Assembly: GCA_947253285.1 (NCBI GenBank)
Contig: CAMXXV010000001.1
Coordinates: 62,001 to 126,000, forward strand
Reading direction: 5' to 3'
Length of the DNA: 64,000 nt
Origin: an uncultured Candidatus Saccharibacteria bacterium
GTDB taxonomy: Bacteria; Patescibacteriota; Saccharimonadia; Saccharimonadales; Saccharimonadaceae
Shown: positions 49,979 through 59,120 of the stretch, one piece after another
Layout: every line of letters starts with the position of its first letter
How positions within the stretch are numbered: the first letter of the stretch is position 1
The notes under the pieces: generated by a model
The model's input: the letters and a program-made list of their open reading frames with translations, nothing else
Database searches by the model: none
Told to the model about the DNA's origin: nothing
Translations under genes and position numbers: made by a program

Positions 49979-50860
49979 ATGAGATATAAAATGCCTACCA
50001 AGGCAATTATCACTGATGCAGGTTATGCAAGCCGTTTCTTGCCAATCACCAAGACTATCCCGAAGGGTATGTTACCTATTTGGGACGTTCCAGTGATGCA
50101 GCTGGCAGTTGAGGAATGTGCCCAAGCAGGAATTGTTGATATCATCATTGTGACTACCCCAGAGGGTAAGCCGATTTATGAAGATTATTTCAACAATGGT
50201 GCGACACGTATTCGTAAGCAACTGCGCAGTCAGGGCAAGACCGACCGCTTTGAGAAGGTTAATCATGTGCTAAACTTTCCGAAGATTAGCATCATCGAGC
50301 AAGACCAAGCCTTGCCATATGGCAACGGTTCACCGCTAGTAACCGCTTACAAGCGAGATTTCATCTTCCCAGATGAAGCGTTTGTGGTAATTTATAGCGA
50401 CGATGTGGTGTTTGGCTCATCTGATGTTGCTACTTTATTGGAGGCTTACGCGAAGCACTCTGATGCAGCAGGCGTGATTATGACGCAGGAAATTGGTGAA
50501 GACCAAGTTGACAAGTATGGTATTGTTAAGCTAAAGAATGGCAATCTGCTTGACAACATTGTTGAAAAGCCAGAGATTGGCAAGGCACCATCGACCTTAG
50601 CGTCTTATGGGCGCTATCTGCTAACGCCAGAGATATTCGAGTATCTCAAGTCAAATGCTGTCGGTAAAGACCGCGAACTCTGGACGGTAGATGCTATTAC
50701 GAAGTTAGCAATGCAAAAGCCAGTGTATGTTGAGCGAACCGATGGTCGCTGGCGTACTACGGGCGATCCGGAGAATTATTGCCGAGCAATGCTAAGCTAC
50801 GTACATGACCATAACGAAGCTTGCTTTGACCGCTTGCGTGACTATATGATTAAACGATAA
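49979..50860 (+). CDS. galU: UTP-glucose-1-phosphate uridylyltransferase
   Basis: This 293-residue enzyme makes UDP-glucose, a donor for glycolipids and surface glycans, and may feed the glycosyltransferases at 18786-21102. It has the nucleotidyltransferase start KAIITDAGYASRFLPITKTIPKGML, PVMQLAVEECAQAGI, and VEKPEIGKAPSTLASYGRYLLTPEIFE. The signature usually reads AGxGTRxLPxTK; here it reads DAGYASRFLPITK, with Ala-Gly-Tyr and Ser changed, so specificity could differ (another NDP-sugar pyrophosphorylase). AAGGAG precedes ATG 49979. Confidence 0.85.
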   Translation: MRYKMPTKAIITDAGYASRFLPITKTIPKGMLPIWDVPVMQLAVEECAQAGIVDIIIVTTPEGKPIYEDYFNNGATRIRKQLRSQGKTDRFEKVNHVLNFPKISIIEQDQALPYGNGSPLVTAYKRDFIFPDEAFVVIYSDDVVFGSSDVATLLEAYAKHSDAAGVIMTQEIGEDQVDKYGIVKLKNGNLLDNIVEKPEIGKAPSTLASYGRYLLTPEIFEYLKSNAVGKDRELWTVDAITKLAMQKPVYVERTDGRWRTTGDPENYCRAMLSYVHDHNEACFDRLRDYMIKR

Positions 50861-50863
50861 TCC

Positions 50864-50892
50864 CAAAGGCCCAGCTATGCTGGGTCTTTTAT
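50864..50892 (+). terminator. Terminator after galU
   Basis: GGCCCAGC and GCTGGGTC form an 8-bp stem around a TAT loop, with TTTTATTT after. The -35 of the next promoter begins directly behind it. Confidence 0.85.
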
Positions 50893-50921
50893 TTGACTAT
50901 TTATTATGTTTATGCTATATT
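50893..50921 (+). promoter_or_regulatory. Promoter of the DUF948/YtxH pair (leaderless)
   Basis: TTGACT (50893-50898), a 17-nt spacer and TATATT (50916-50921, with TGC upstream) form a full promoter whose start point would be at or next to ATG 50929. It is one of the clearest leaderless examples because both hexamers are present. Confidence 0.75.
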
Positions 50922-50928
50922 TAGCTTA

Positions 50929-51219
50929 ATGGACGTATTTCAGATATTGGTTGTAATCTTGGCGATTGCGCTAGCTGTGTTTTTGGCGCTAGGAATTGCC
51001 CTTGCAATCATTCTGATTCGCATCTCGCGTAAGATTAAACACGTGGTCAGTAATGTTGAAGACATTAGTAATAATCTTTGCGAGAGTTCGCGCAATGTCA
51101 GGACTATCACTGCGTCGGTTAGCCAGTTGGTGTCGCCAGCGGTAGTTATGAAGGTGATAGTTAAATATATTAGGTATTATTTAAATAAAAGGAGGAATAA
51201 TCATGTCGAATCAGAATAA
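50929..51219 (+). CDS. Small membrane protein with coiled coil (DUF948-like)
   Basis: This 96-residue protein has one N-terminal transmembrane helix (FQILVVILAIALAVFLALGIALAIILI) and then a helical coiled region (RKIKHVVSNVEDISNNLCESSRNVRTI), the pattern of DUF948 proteins, which usually precede YtxH-type genes. ATG 50929 is taken because the longer frame (50893) would start inside the -35 element. Its end overlaps the YtxH gene by 17 nt. General stress or envelope roles have been suggested for such pairs, without biochemical proof. Confidence 0.8.
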   Translation: MDVFQILVVILAIALAVFLALGIALAIILIRISRKIKHVVSNVEDISNNLCESSRNVRTITASVSQLVSPAVVMKVIVKYIRYYLNKRRNNHVESE

Positions 51220-51526
51220 CAAATCCGGTGCTGGTAAGTTTGCGCTAGGTGCTCTGCTTGGTATTGCAGCTGGCGCTATCGTTGGTTTACTAACTGCACC
51301 AAAATCGGGTAAAGAGACGCGTGCTGATTTAGCCAATAAGGCTAATGAGTTAAAGGATGCAGCTACTCAGAAGGCAGCTGACGTTAAGCAGGCGGCACAA
51401 GATGGTTTTGATGCTACGGCTGATATTGCAACTAAGCACGCTGGCAATATCTCTGATTTCGCTAAAGACGAAGCTCAAGAATTAAAAGACGACATTGCAA
51501 ATCTCCGCAAAAATACCCAAAAATAA
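51203..51526 (+). CDS. YtxH-family protein
   Basis: This 107-residue protein has a Gly-rich hydrophobic N-terminal segment (GKFALGALLGIAAGAIVGLLTAPKSGKETR), typical of YtxH general stress proteins, followed by an Ala/Lys/Asp-rich amphipathic helix resembling late-embryogenesis-type repeats. It is predicted to be membrane-associated. AGGAGGA lies about 6 nt before ATG 51203. It is coupled to the upstream DUF948-like gene by overlap. Confidence 0.85.
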   Translation: MSNQNNKSGAGKFALGALLGIAAGAIVGLLTAPKSGKETRADLANKANELKDAATQKAADVKQAAQDGFDATADIATKHAGNISDFAKDEAQELKDDIANLRKNTQK

Positions 51527-51667
51527 AGCTTGTGCGCTCTAGAATAGGCTCGCTATAAGCTAGGTTAAATAAGTCTAATCTATCACTCTATCTATATAAC
51601 TAACCGACGAGCGATAGATTGTTAAGTTTCTGGACGGCAATTGAGTGTATTTTAAAATTACGGTATC

Positions 51668-51725
51668 AAAAAAGGCGATTCAGTGACCGCAGAATATGCA
51701 TTCCACGATCCCAAATCGCCTTATA
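51668..51725 (+). repeat. Palindromic repeat element, copy C
   Basis: AAGGCGATT (51672-51680) pairs with AATCGCCTT (51714-51722). Inside is CAGTGACCGC and a GAAT-ATGC-ATTC hairpin. It shares 21 identical central bases with copy E. Confidence 0.85.
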
Positions 51726-51779
51726 CGTTTATTATATTAAATAAAGCTCAAAAAGTCAACGGGATTTTTATATAATACT

Positions 51780-51837
51780 AAAAAGGCGATTCAGCGACCG
51801 CGAACTATAGGTGCTCGCGATCCCAAATCGCCTTATA
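51780..51837 (+). repeat. Palindromic repeat element, copy D
   Basis: AAGGCGATT (51783-51791) pairs with AATCGCCTT (51826-51834), identical to the outer stem of copy C; the inner stem is CGCGA/TCGCG with a different loop. It starts 112 nt after copy C and 165 nt before the small gene. Confidence 0.85.
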
Positions 51838-51944
51838 CTTCTATTCTGTCAAACTCCAATTAGAAAGTCAAGTTATTTGACAAGGCATCTCTTATTACAT
51901 TCAGTTGGCGTATAGGGTATATTAATATTAGGAGATATTCATAA

Positions 51945-52283
51945 ATGCAGGAGATAAGGATACCGTCAAATAGTATTAGACGAGGTCATAACATATATGT
52001 CTTTGAGAAAAGAAATAAAAAAGACCAGATATATTGGGTAGATCACTTTTTATCTTACAAACCTAAAGTTGATTTTGGAGATAGGATGATGGGTGAGTTA
52101 TTAGTCTCTTTTGACCGCTATAGGATATTTAACTTATGGTGTGATTATCCATGGAAGTTTACACCAGAGCAAAAGGCGCTGTTTGATAAAGAAAATCCGT
52201 ATTGGGCAAATTTCTTTAAGCGCCGTAATGGCACCGAACCACCAGCTAGTGACGAAGGCGCCCCGATACACTTTAAAGGCTAA
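51945..52283 (+). CDS. Small paralogous protein, unknown family (copy 2)
   Basis: This 112-residue protein is the paralogue of the one at 21362. Both share (D/Q)xIYWV, GE(F/L)LVSFDR, FN, DYPWKFTPEQKALFDKENP and YWA(S/N)FF and then diverge. The N-terminal ~50 residues differ, and this copy is 15 residues longer. DNA identity over the shared 3' part is high, including third positions, which suggests recent duplication or gene conversion. AGGAG lies about 10 nt before ATG 51945. It is preceded by repeats C and D exactly as its paralogue is preceded by A and B. Unknown function; no signal peptide or catalytic motif. Confidence 0.75.
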   Translation: MQEIRIPSNSIRRGHNIYVFEKRNKKDQIYWVDHFLSYKPKVDFGDRMMGELLVSFDRYRIFNLWCDYPWKFTPEQKALFDKENPYWANFFKRRNGTEPPASDEGAPIHFKG

Positions 52284-52357
52284 ATAAGTAAACGGGTAAA
52301 TGTAAGGGTAGCTTTAGTGATTAGGTAGTCGTAAGCATATGTGCTATAATGGGCATA

Positions 52358-55300
52358 ATGAGTGAGGGGAAGTACGAATTTAAGCCCAGTGATTTCGTAC
52401 ACTTGCACAATCATACCACCTACAGTGTGCTTGACGGCATGACGCAGTTGGATGATTTGATTAGCAAGTGTAAGGAATTTGGCATGGAGGCGGCAGCGAT
52501 TACCGACCATGGTACGTTGTCTGGTGTACTGACCTACTACAAGAAGGCGAACGCCGCTGGGCTCAAGCCGATTTTAGGTATCGAAACTTATGTGGCGGCG
52601 CGCCGTATGCAAGACCACGACCCTGCTAAAGACAAGCAACGTTTTCACCTAACAGTGCTAGCAATGAATGACGAAGGTTTTAAGAATCTGATGCGCCTTT
52701 CTTCGACGGCTAACTTGGAGGGGATGTATTATAAGCCGCGTGTTGACCATGAGCTATTGGAGAAATTGAATGCCGGCCTGATTGTTTTATCGGGCTGTGC
52801 TTCAGGTGAAGTTGGTGTGGCGCTTAAGACGGGTGATTATGAGCATGCTGTTGAGATTGCAAAATGGTACAAGAGTGTGTTCGGCGACCGTTATTATCTA
52901 GAGTTGCAAGACCATGGTCATCCGCGAAGTCACACGCACTGGAAGGTGCAGGAGACAATAAACAATGGTCTAATGAAGATGTCGAAGGAATTGGACATTC
53001 CGTTGGTGGTGACATGTGATGGTCACTATTTGTCGCACGAATATCAGAAAGCACACGAAATATTACTATGTGTGGGTACGGGGTCGTTTTTGAGTGATAA
53101 AAATCGCATGTCGTTAGAGGACTTTGAGCTTCACTTAACTGACCCGCGTGACATTATTGACCACTGGAAGGATGATTGCCCAGAAGCAATATTAAATACC
53201 AAGCGAATCGCTGACCGTTGCAACGTGGAGATAAAACTTGGCCAGATTTTGATTCCAAAGTTCCCGTCTTTGCCAGAGGGTGAGACAGAGCACTCGTATT
53301 TTCACAAGTTGGTTTATCATGGTTTGCTGGTGCGATATAACGGTATGAAGCCGGAAGAGGCCGAGAAATATGCCATCGAAGATATCAAACCAATGCTGTC
53401 AGATGAAGTACGCGAGCGGGCTGAGATGGAGCTTGGCGTGATTGGTTCGATGGGCTATGAAGGCTACTTCTTGATTGTGCAGGACTTTATTAACTGGGGT
53501 AAAAGTCAAGGTTATGTGTTTGGGCCGGGGCGTGGTTCAGCGGCTGGGTCGATTGTCTCTTATGCGATTAACATTACTGACCTTGACCCGTTAAAGTATG
53601 ACCTGCTGTTTGAGCGTTTCTTGAATCCAGAACGTATTTCCATGCCGGATATCGATGTCGATATGCAGGATACTTGTCGCGATGCTGTGATTCAGTATTG
53701 TGCTGACAAATATGGCCATGACCATGTTTGTAATATTGTGACATTTGGTACGATGGCGTCGCGCGCCGCGGTGCGTGATGTAGCGCGGGTGCTAGAAGTG
53801 CCTTACGCTGAGGCAGACCGTTTATCAAAGTTGGTGCCGAGCGGGCCGCAATCATCGCATCATGCCACTTTAAAGGATTTAATTGCCAGCGACCCAGATT
53901 TAAAGCATGAGTATGACACTAATCCGACGGCGAAGCGGGTGTATGACTATTCGATTCAGTTAGAAGGTACGATTCGTAGTCATGGCGTGCATGCTTGCGG
54001 CACGGTGATTGCGCCGGAGCCATTGATTAACATTATTCCACTTGAGATCGCCCAGAAGGGTGTTATCACGACACAGTTCCCAGCCCCAGAGGTAGAGGAA
54101 ATGGGTCTTCTAAAAATGGACTTTTTGGGTCTATCCAACTTGACGATTATTGACAATTGCCGTCGTATCATACGTAAGGTGTATGGTGATAATCTAGACT
54201 TAATCCATTTGCCACTAGATGACCCAGAAGCATATAAATTATTGCAGCGGGGTGATACTACTGGAGTATTCCAGCTTGAATCAGCTGGTATGAAGCGCTA
54301 CTTAAAGGATCTAAAGCCGACACAATTTGAAGATATTATTGCTATGGTGGCGTTGTACCGCCCGGGTCCGATGCAGTTTATCGATACTTTTATTAAGCGT
54401 AAGCACGGCGAGGAGCCGATTACTTACCCGCATCCGTCGATGGAGCCGCAGCTCAAGGAGACTTATGGCGTGTTGGTCTATCAGGAGCAGTTCATGCTGA
54501 TTTCAAAGGCATGTTGTGGCTTTACTGGTGGTCAGGCCGATACCTTGCGTAAGGCTGTGGCAAAAAAGAAAATTAAGCTGCTTGAGAAGATGAAGCCGGC
54601 TTTTATTGATGGCGCCATTGAACATGTAGGGGCGAAGCGTGAAGTTATGGAGCACTTTTGGACGCAGCTGGAAGACTTCGCTTCGTACTGTTTTAACAAA
54701 TCGCACGCCGCTTGTTATGCGTTGATTGCCTATTGGACGGCATACCTCAAGGCGCATTATCCTGATGCTTACATGGCGGCGTTGATGTCGAGCGATTCGG
54801 GTGATACTGACCGCCTGACGATTGAAATTACAGAGTGTAAGAAGCTGGGCTTGCAGGTGGTGTGTCCAGATATCAATGAATCGTTTAATGAATTCGCTGT
54901 AGTGCCAGGGACGAACAAGATTCGTTTTGGGCTTGCTGCTATTAAAGGCGTCGGCAGTACCGCAATTGAAGATATCCTAGTGCAGCGCAAGAAGGGCAAG
55001 TTTACCTCAATTGAAGATTTCGCCAAGCGCGTTAATAGCCGAGTTTGCAACCGCAAGGTTTATGAATCGCTTATTAAGGCTGGCGCGTTTGACTGCTTTA
55101 TTACGGAGCCACGAAAGAACGGCTTTACGGGCGACCGGTCGGATCTGTTGTTCAACGTAGACACTATCATTGCGTTTTCACAAAAATACCAGAAAGATGC
55201 CGCCTCGGGCCAGGCCAATTTGTTTGATATGTTTGATACTGGTGGTGGTGACGGGAATGATGGCGCGCAACTGCATCTAGACTTGGCACCTTCGCCAACC

Positions 55301-56173
55301 AAAGTGACAAATAAGGAACAGTTGGGCTGGGAGCGTGAGCTATTGGGGCTGTATTTGTCGGCGCATCCGCTTGACCGCTATGATACGTTTTTTAAAGAGC
55401 AGATGAATCCGATTGCTAGTATTACCTCAGACCATGATGGTGCCATGGTAACGATTGGCGGTCTTGCGGTGCGTAATCGGACGATTGTGACAAAGAAGGG
55501 TAGTAAGATGGCGTTTATTGGTATAGAGGATAAGACCAAAGACATCGAAGTTGTGCTATTTTCACGGGTTTATGAAAGTTTGCCACAAGACCTTGACCCA
55601 GCTGCGGTATTGAAGATTTTTGGTCGCGTGAGCGGTAAGGACCGCGATGGAAACCGCCAACCTGACCCATCAATTGTGGCTGAACGCGTTGAAGTTATTA
55701 CAGATGATATCCTAAATAGTTATTTGCCGACCGGTGTGGCGAAGGGGGCGATAGATATGTCGACGGCGCAGCATAGAAAGTATGGCGGAAAGAACAGTGG
55801 TAGCGGCGGTAACAGTGGCAATAGTAGCGGAGGCTATAGCGGCGGCTCCGGCGGCTATAATTCCTATGGATCCAACCGCGCCGCGTCGGTTAGTGCTAAG
55901 CCGAGTCAGCCGGTTAATTTAAATCAGTATAAGTTGGTTGATGGCGCGCAGTCGCGCAAGTTGTATGTTTTAGTAAAGAATCCAGCTGACGGCACGGCTT
56001 TGACAGCGCTTCGACAGATAATGTCAAAGTATACGGGCAATGACCAAGCGATTTTGGTAATTGGGCAGGATAAAAAGTCGGCAATTCGGATGCCGTTTGG
56101 TATTAAGATTTGCGACCAGTTGACTGATGCGGCGACACAATTGCTCGGCGCCGAATGTGTGGCGGTGAGGTAA
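52358..56173 (+). CDS. dnaE: DNA polymerase III alpha subunit
   Basis: This ~1271-residue replicative polymerase has an N-terminal PHP domain (HLHNHTTYSVLDG, ITDHGTLSG), the catalytic palm with GPGRGSAAGSIVSYAI and MPDIDVDMQDTCRD (catalytic Asp residues), the thumb and fingers (RPGPMQFIDTFIKRKHG), a helix-hairpin-helix region and an OB fold near the C-terminus (MVTIGGLAVRNRTIV). A Gly/Ser linker of about 27 residues (about 1145-1170) precedes the final tau-binding-like domain. ATG 52358 is used because TGCTATAAT ends 7 nt upstream; an extra three codons from 52349 would start inside that hexamer. Confidence 0.97.
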   Translation: MSEGKYEFKPSDFVHLHNHTTYSVLDGMTQLDDLISKCKEFGMEAAAITDHGTLSGVLTYYKKANAAGLKPILGIETYVAARRMQDHDPAKDKQRFHLTVLAMNDEGFKNLMRLSSTANLEGMYYKPRVDHELLEKLNAGLIVLSGCASGEVGVALKTGDYEHAVEIAKWYKSVFGDRYYLELQDHGHPRSHTHWKVQETINNGLMKMSKELDIPLVVTCDGHYLSHEYQKAHEILLCVGTGSFLSDKNRMSLEDFELHLTDPRDIIDHWKDDCPEAILNTKRIADRCNVEIKLGQILIPKFPSLPEGETEHSYFHKLVYHGLLVRYNGMKPEEAEKYAIEDIKPMLSDEVRERAEMELGVIGSMGYEGYFLIVQDFINWGKSQGYVFGPGRGSAAGSIVSYAINITDLDPLKYDLLFERFLNPERISMPDIDVDMQDTCRDAVIQYCADKYGHDHVCNIVTFGTMASRAAVRDVARVLEVPYAEADRLSKLVPSGPQSSHHATLKDLIASDPDLKHEYDTNPTAKRVYDYSIQLEGTIRSHGVHACGTVIAPEPLINIIPLEIAQKGVITTQFPAPEVEEMGLLKMDFLGLSNLTIIDNCRRIIRKVYGDNLDLIHLPLDDPEAYKLLQRGDTTGVFQLESAGMKRYLKDLKPTQFEDIIAMVALYRPGPMQFIDTFIKRKHGEEPITYPHPSMEPQLKETYGVLVYQEQFMLISKACCGFTGGQADTLRKAVAKKKIKLLEKMKPAFIDGAIEHVGAKREVMEHFWTQLEDFASYCFNKSHAACYALIAYWTAYLKAHYPDAYMAALMSSDSGDTDRLTIEITECKKLGLQVVCPDINESFNEFAVVPGTNKIRFGLAAIKGVGSTAIEDILVQRKKGKFTSIEDFAKRVNSRVCNRKVYESLIKAGAFDCFITEPRKNGFTGDRSDLLFNVDTIIAFSQKYQKDAASGQANLFDMFDTGGGDGNDGAQLHLDLAPSPTKVTNKEQLGWERELLGLYLSAHPLDRYDTFFKEQMNPIASITSDHDGAMVTIGGLAVRNRTIVTKKGSKMAFIGIEDKTKDIEVVLFSRVYESLPQDLDPAAVLKIFGRVSGKDRDGNRQPDPSIVAERVEVITDDILNSYLPTGVAKGAIDMSTAQHRKYGGKNSGSGGNSGNSSGGYSGGSGGYNSYGSNRAASVSAKPSQPVNLNQYKLVDGAQSRKLYVLVKNPADGTALTALRQIMSKYTGNDQAILVIGQDKKSAIRMPFGIKICDQLTDAATQLLGAECVAVR

Positions 56174-56707
56174 TCACAAGCAAGTTAGGCTATAGAGGGC
56201 AATGCCAGTGGCGACGCTGACGTTATAGCTCTCTTTTCGTCCAAACATCGGTAGCTCTAGTACTACTGGGCACTTCGCTAGTAATTCTGGAGCGATGCCA
56301 TGGACTTCTTCGCCTAGTAGCAGGGCGGTTTTAGCTGGTGCTTGATAGTCAGCTAAGTTAACGGCGCGTTCGGCTTGTTCGAGAGCTGTGATAGTGTAAC
56401 CATTAGATTCTAATTTAGCTAATAATGCGTTGATGTCGGGCGCAGCAATAAATGGGACCGTTGTTTCGGCACCAAGCGCGCTGCGATGCAGTTCGTGCTG
56501 CAATTTAAGCTTTATATGGGGCAGAATAGGCTGCCCGCTACCGTCTGATGCGGTAGTTAAGTTGGGTGTATATCCTGTAGCGTAGACTTTATTGACGCCG
56601 AGGCAGTCGGCAGTGCGCAAAATGGCCCCCACATTATAGACGGCGCGGATGTTATGCATGATGACGACAATGTCGCGCTGTGGGCGACTAAATTCTCTAC
56701 TACGCAT
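56174..56707 (-). CDS. SpoU/TrmH-family RNA 2'-O-ribose methyltransferase
   Basis: This 177-residue SPOUT-knot enzyme methylates ribose in tRNA or rRNA. Motif 1 is NIRAVYNVGAILRTADCLGV, motif 2 ALLLGEEVHGI and motif 3 ELPMFGRKESYNVSVATGIALY, with the SAM-binding knot. The length corresponds to the catalytic core without the N-terminal L30-like domain of many TrmH/RlmB proteins, so the substrate cannot be assigned. I use ATG 56707 because a TAGTAT ends about 7 nt upstream, and the longer frame (to 56761) would run into repeat copy E. It converges with dnaE, one base apart. Confidence 0.88.
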   Translation of the reverse strand: MRSREFSRPQRDIVVIMHNIRAVYNVGAILRTADCLGVNKVYATGYTPNLTTASDGSGQPILPHIKLKLQHELHRSALGAETTVPFIAAPDINALLAKLESNGYTITALEQAERAVNLADYQAPAKTALLLGEEVHGIAPELLAKCPVVLELPMFGRKESYNVSVATGIALYSLTCL

Positions 56708-56718
56708 TGTTTTAATAC

Positions 56719-56775
56719 TAAAAAGCGATTCATAACCGCAGAATATGCATTCCACGACCATGAATCACTTTATAC
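56719..56775 (+). repeat. Palindromic repeat element, copy E (degenerate)
   Basis: AAAGCGATTCA and TGAATCACTTT pair with one mismatch around ACCGC-AGAATATGCATTC-CACGA, a core identical to copy C. It lies between the divergent SpoU and PilB-like genes, 12 nt before the SpoU start, where it covers the -35 region. No paralogue of the small gene is next to it. Confidence 0.75.
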
Positions 56776-56898
56776 TCTATATTTTAACAAGTCTTAATCG
56801 CAAAGTCAAATTCTTATAGCTGCTTAAGACGTAGTTGTATTAATATTTGTGATTGGCGGCAGCTGGTATAGTTATCTTGCTTGTGCTAAAATAAAAGT

Positions 56899-58596
56899 AT
56901 GTTTGATAATGGCACTGATGTACAGGAACGTGCTGACCGTTACCGTGATGCTGACGAACGTAATACTGCTCGAAGAGCTGATATTTTAGGTGTAGCCTAT
57001 GTTGACATGCGAGGCACTGAAGACAATTTGCCTTTGGTGTATGATGTTATGTCAATTCCTGATATGTATCGTTATCGCACGATACCGCTGCAGAAAGGTA
57101 GTTACACTAAGCCACACATTTATGCCATTACTCTATCAACGCCAGAGTCTTATTTGCGTAAGTTAAATGCTGATGCCACTAAGGCCTCTGAAGCGCTTGA
57201 ATACCGCATGATTTCAAACTCAGCGTTTGATAGAATTATGATGCGTTACGACCCACCAAAGGAAGTAACTTATCATAATGTTGAAATTTCATCAGAGGGT
57301 GATAGCGATACACTTAAAAAGGTTAGTGATGAGCTTGAGAATGTGCGCCCAGATGACATCTTGAATTATTTGATTTTACAGGCTGATATGCTTGGCGCGT
57401 CAGATATTCACATTGAAAATGAACGCACTGGAGTACGAATTCGATTTCGTATTGATGGCGCATTACATCCGATTGCGCATTTGACGCACGATAAATACCG
57501 TATTTTATTTGCCTCAATTGCTTCGGCGGCTAATTTATCGCGTGCTGCCGTGACGGCCCAGTCGGGTCATATTGTACGTGAGATTGGTGACTTGCGACGC
57601 TCGTTTAATCTAGTGGGTGGTACTGGCAGCGTGGCTGTATCAAAGGACGAAGATAGTGGCCATACTTTGAATATGCGTATTGAAACAGTTCCAACTAGCT
57701 ATGGCCAAGATGCTGTGATTCGTTTGTTTAACTTTCGCGCTGACATGCTTAACATGGATGTATTGGGGCTAAGCGAGTCAGAGATGAAAGAATTAAAAGA
57801 GATTATTTCTCACCCGCACGGTATGGTGATGGTGGTTGGTCCGACTGGCTCTGGTAAATCTACGACTTTATACAGTATTTTGAATGCTTTGAACCAGCCA
57901 ACGCGTAAGCTATTGACGCTAGAAGATCCAGTTGAATTTGATGTACCAGGTGTGACGCAGGTACCGGTTGACACAACGCACGGACAAAGCTTTGTAGATA
58001 ACGTTCGTACGGTGCTTCGTCTTGATCCAGATATCGTGATGATTGGTGAAATTCGTGATGTTGATACGGCGCGAACGGCGATTCAGGCGGCTATTACTGG
58101 CCATTTGTTGCTTGCTACTTTCCACGCCCAAGATGCCGCGGCGGCATTTGCGCGTATTATTGATATGATTGGTGTTAATCCGGTGTTTACCACTTCAATT
58201 CGTTTGGTGATTGGCCAGCGCTTGGTGCGTAAATTAGACCCTGATACGCGGATTGAATACGAGCCAGATGATGCTACGAAGGAATGGATACGCCATGAAT
58301 TAGCCGATTTGCCAGCTAGCGCCGACGAAAAGCCTGATTTGGAACATATTAAATTATGGAAGCCAGGTGTGAGCGATGAAAATCCGTTTGGCTATCGTGG
58401 CCGTACGGTATTGATGGAGCAATTGATGGTGACTGATGACATCATGCATCTGATTAGTGGTGATCCAAGAAATATTAGCGCCAATTCAATTGCGGCTTCA
58501 GCTCGTCGGTCTGGCATGGTGACGATGTTACAAAAAGGCTTGCTAAAGGCTTTGAAGGGTGAGACCACAATTGAAGAAATTAACCGCGTACTTTAA
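56899..58596 (+). CDS. PilB/GspE-family type IV pilus or type II secretion assembly ATPase
   Basis: This 565-residue hexameric ATPase drives pilin polymerisation or secretion at the inner membrane. It shows the N2E domain start (SDIHIENERTGVRIRFRIDG), Walker A GPTGSGKSTTLYSIL, the Asp box region ending LTLEDPVEFDVPGVTQVPV, Walker B DPDIVMIGEIRD and the His box ATFHAQDAAAAFARI. The zinc-binding tetracysteine region of GspE/PilB is missing: between QRLVRKLDPD and GYRGRT no cysteine occurs. TAAAAT ends 6 nt before ATG 56899 (TGC upstream), so the mRNA is leaderless. No pilin, PilC or PilT gene lies nearby; Saccharibacteria are reported to carry type IV pili. Confidence 0.9.
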   Translation: MFDNGTDVQERADRYRDADERNTARRADILGVAYVDMRGTEDNLPLVYDVMSIPDMYRYRTIPLQKGSYTKPHIYAITLSTPESYLRKLNADATKASEALEYRMISNSAFDRIMMRYDPPKEVTYHNVEISSEGDSDTLKKVSDELENVRPDDILNYLILQADMLGASDIHIENERTGVRIRFRIDGALHPIAHLTHDKYRILFASIASAANLSRAAVTAQSGHIVREIGDLRRSFNLVGGTGSVAVSKDEDSGHTLNMRIETVPTSYGQDAVIRLFNFRADMLNMDVLGLSESEMKELKEIISHPHGMVMVVGPTGSGKSTTLYSILNALNQPTRKLLTLEDPVEFDVPGVTQVPVDTTHGQSFVDNVRTVLRLDPDIVMIGEIRDVDTARTAIQAAITGHLLLATFHAQDAAAAFARIIDMIGVNPVFTTSIRLVIGQRLVRKLDPDTRIEYEPDDATKEWIRHELADLPASADEKPDLEHIKLWKPGVSDENPFGYRGRTVLMEQLMVTDDIMHLISGDPRNISANSIAASARRSGMVTMLQKGLLKALKGETTIEEINRVL

Positions 58597-58664
58597 TCTT
58601 GATTGAAGCGGCGTAATGTGTTAATATAGGTAAGAGTTAAAGTCTAAATTATTTTAGGAGTATT

Positions 58665-59120
58665 ATGAGTGAATTAATTAAAGAGATTGCAGACGCTCAG
58701 AAAAAGAGTAAAGTTGTTGACGTCCGCAGTGGTGACACCGTGCGTGTTTACCAGAAAATTCAAGAAGGCAATAAGACCCGTATTCAGATGTTTGAGGGTG
58801 TGGTAATTCGCACTGACCGTAAGGGTTCGTTTACTAGCCGTATTACTGTACGCAAGATTGCTTCAGGTATTGGCGTTGAAAAGTCATATCTATTGCATTC
58901 ACCTCTAGTCGAGAAGGTTGAAGTTGTTAAGCGTGGTAAGGTGCGTCGCAACTACCTAACCTTCTTGCGTGATCGCTTTGGTAAGTCTGCTCGCTTGGTT
59001 AGCAAGAAGTTTGATAAGTCAATCAACGACCTCGGTGAGGCTCAAGCTGAAGCTGACGCTGAGATGAAAGCTGAAATCAAGGCCGAAGAAGCAGCTGAGC
59101 ATAAGACCGTTGAAAAATAG
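58665..59120 (+). CDS. rplS: 50S ribosomal protein L19
   Basis: This 151-residue protein has the L19 core: DVRSGDTVRVYQKIQEGNKTRIQ, FEGVVIRTDRKGSFTSRITVRKI, GVEKSYLLHSPLVEKVEVV and VRRNYLTFLRDRFGKSAR. L19 sits at the subunit interface of the 50S. The C-terminal 30 residues are Glu/Ala/Lys-rich and beyond the usual length (about 115). AGGAG lies about 6 nt before ATG 58665. It overlaps the next gene by 11 nt. The rplS-rnhB order is conserved in many bacteria. Confidence 0.97.
   Translation: MSELIKEIADAQKKSKVVDVRSGDTVRVYQKIQEGNKTRIQMFEGVVIRTDRKGSFTSRITVRKIASGIGVEKSYLLHSPLVEKVEVVKRGKVRRNYLTFLRDRFGKSARLVSKKFDKSINDLGEAQAEADAEMKAEIKAEEAAEHKTVEK

Larger units (their letters stand above)
51527..51944. 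other. Gene-free region with a hairpin and two palindromic repeats
   Basis: No ORF with a ribosome site is seen in these 418 bases. It contains a hairpin AATCTATC (51577-51584) with GATAGATT (51613-51620), and repeat copies C and D. A TATTAATATTAGGAGATATTC stretch just before 51945 provides the ribosome site of the following small gene. Confidence 0.75.

Noticed and set aside
50893..50928. Longer N-terminus for the DUF948-like gene
   Set aside because: The extra codons coincide with the -35 and -10 elements of its promoter.
56708..56761. Longer N-terminus for the SpoU methyltransferase
   Set aside because: The added residues are encoded by repeat copy E and do not resemble the family.
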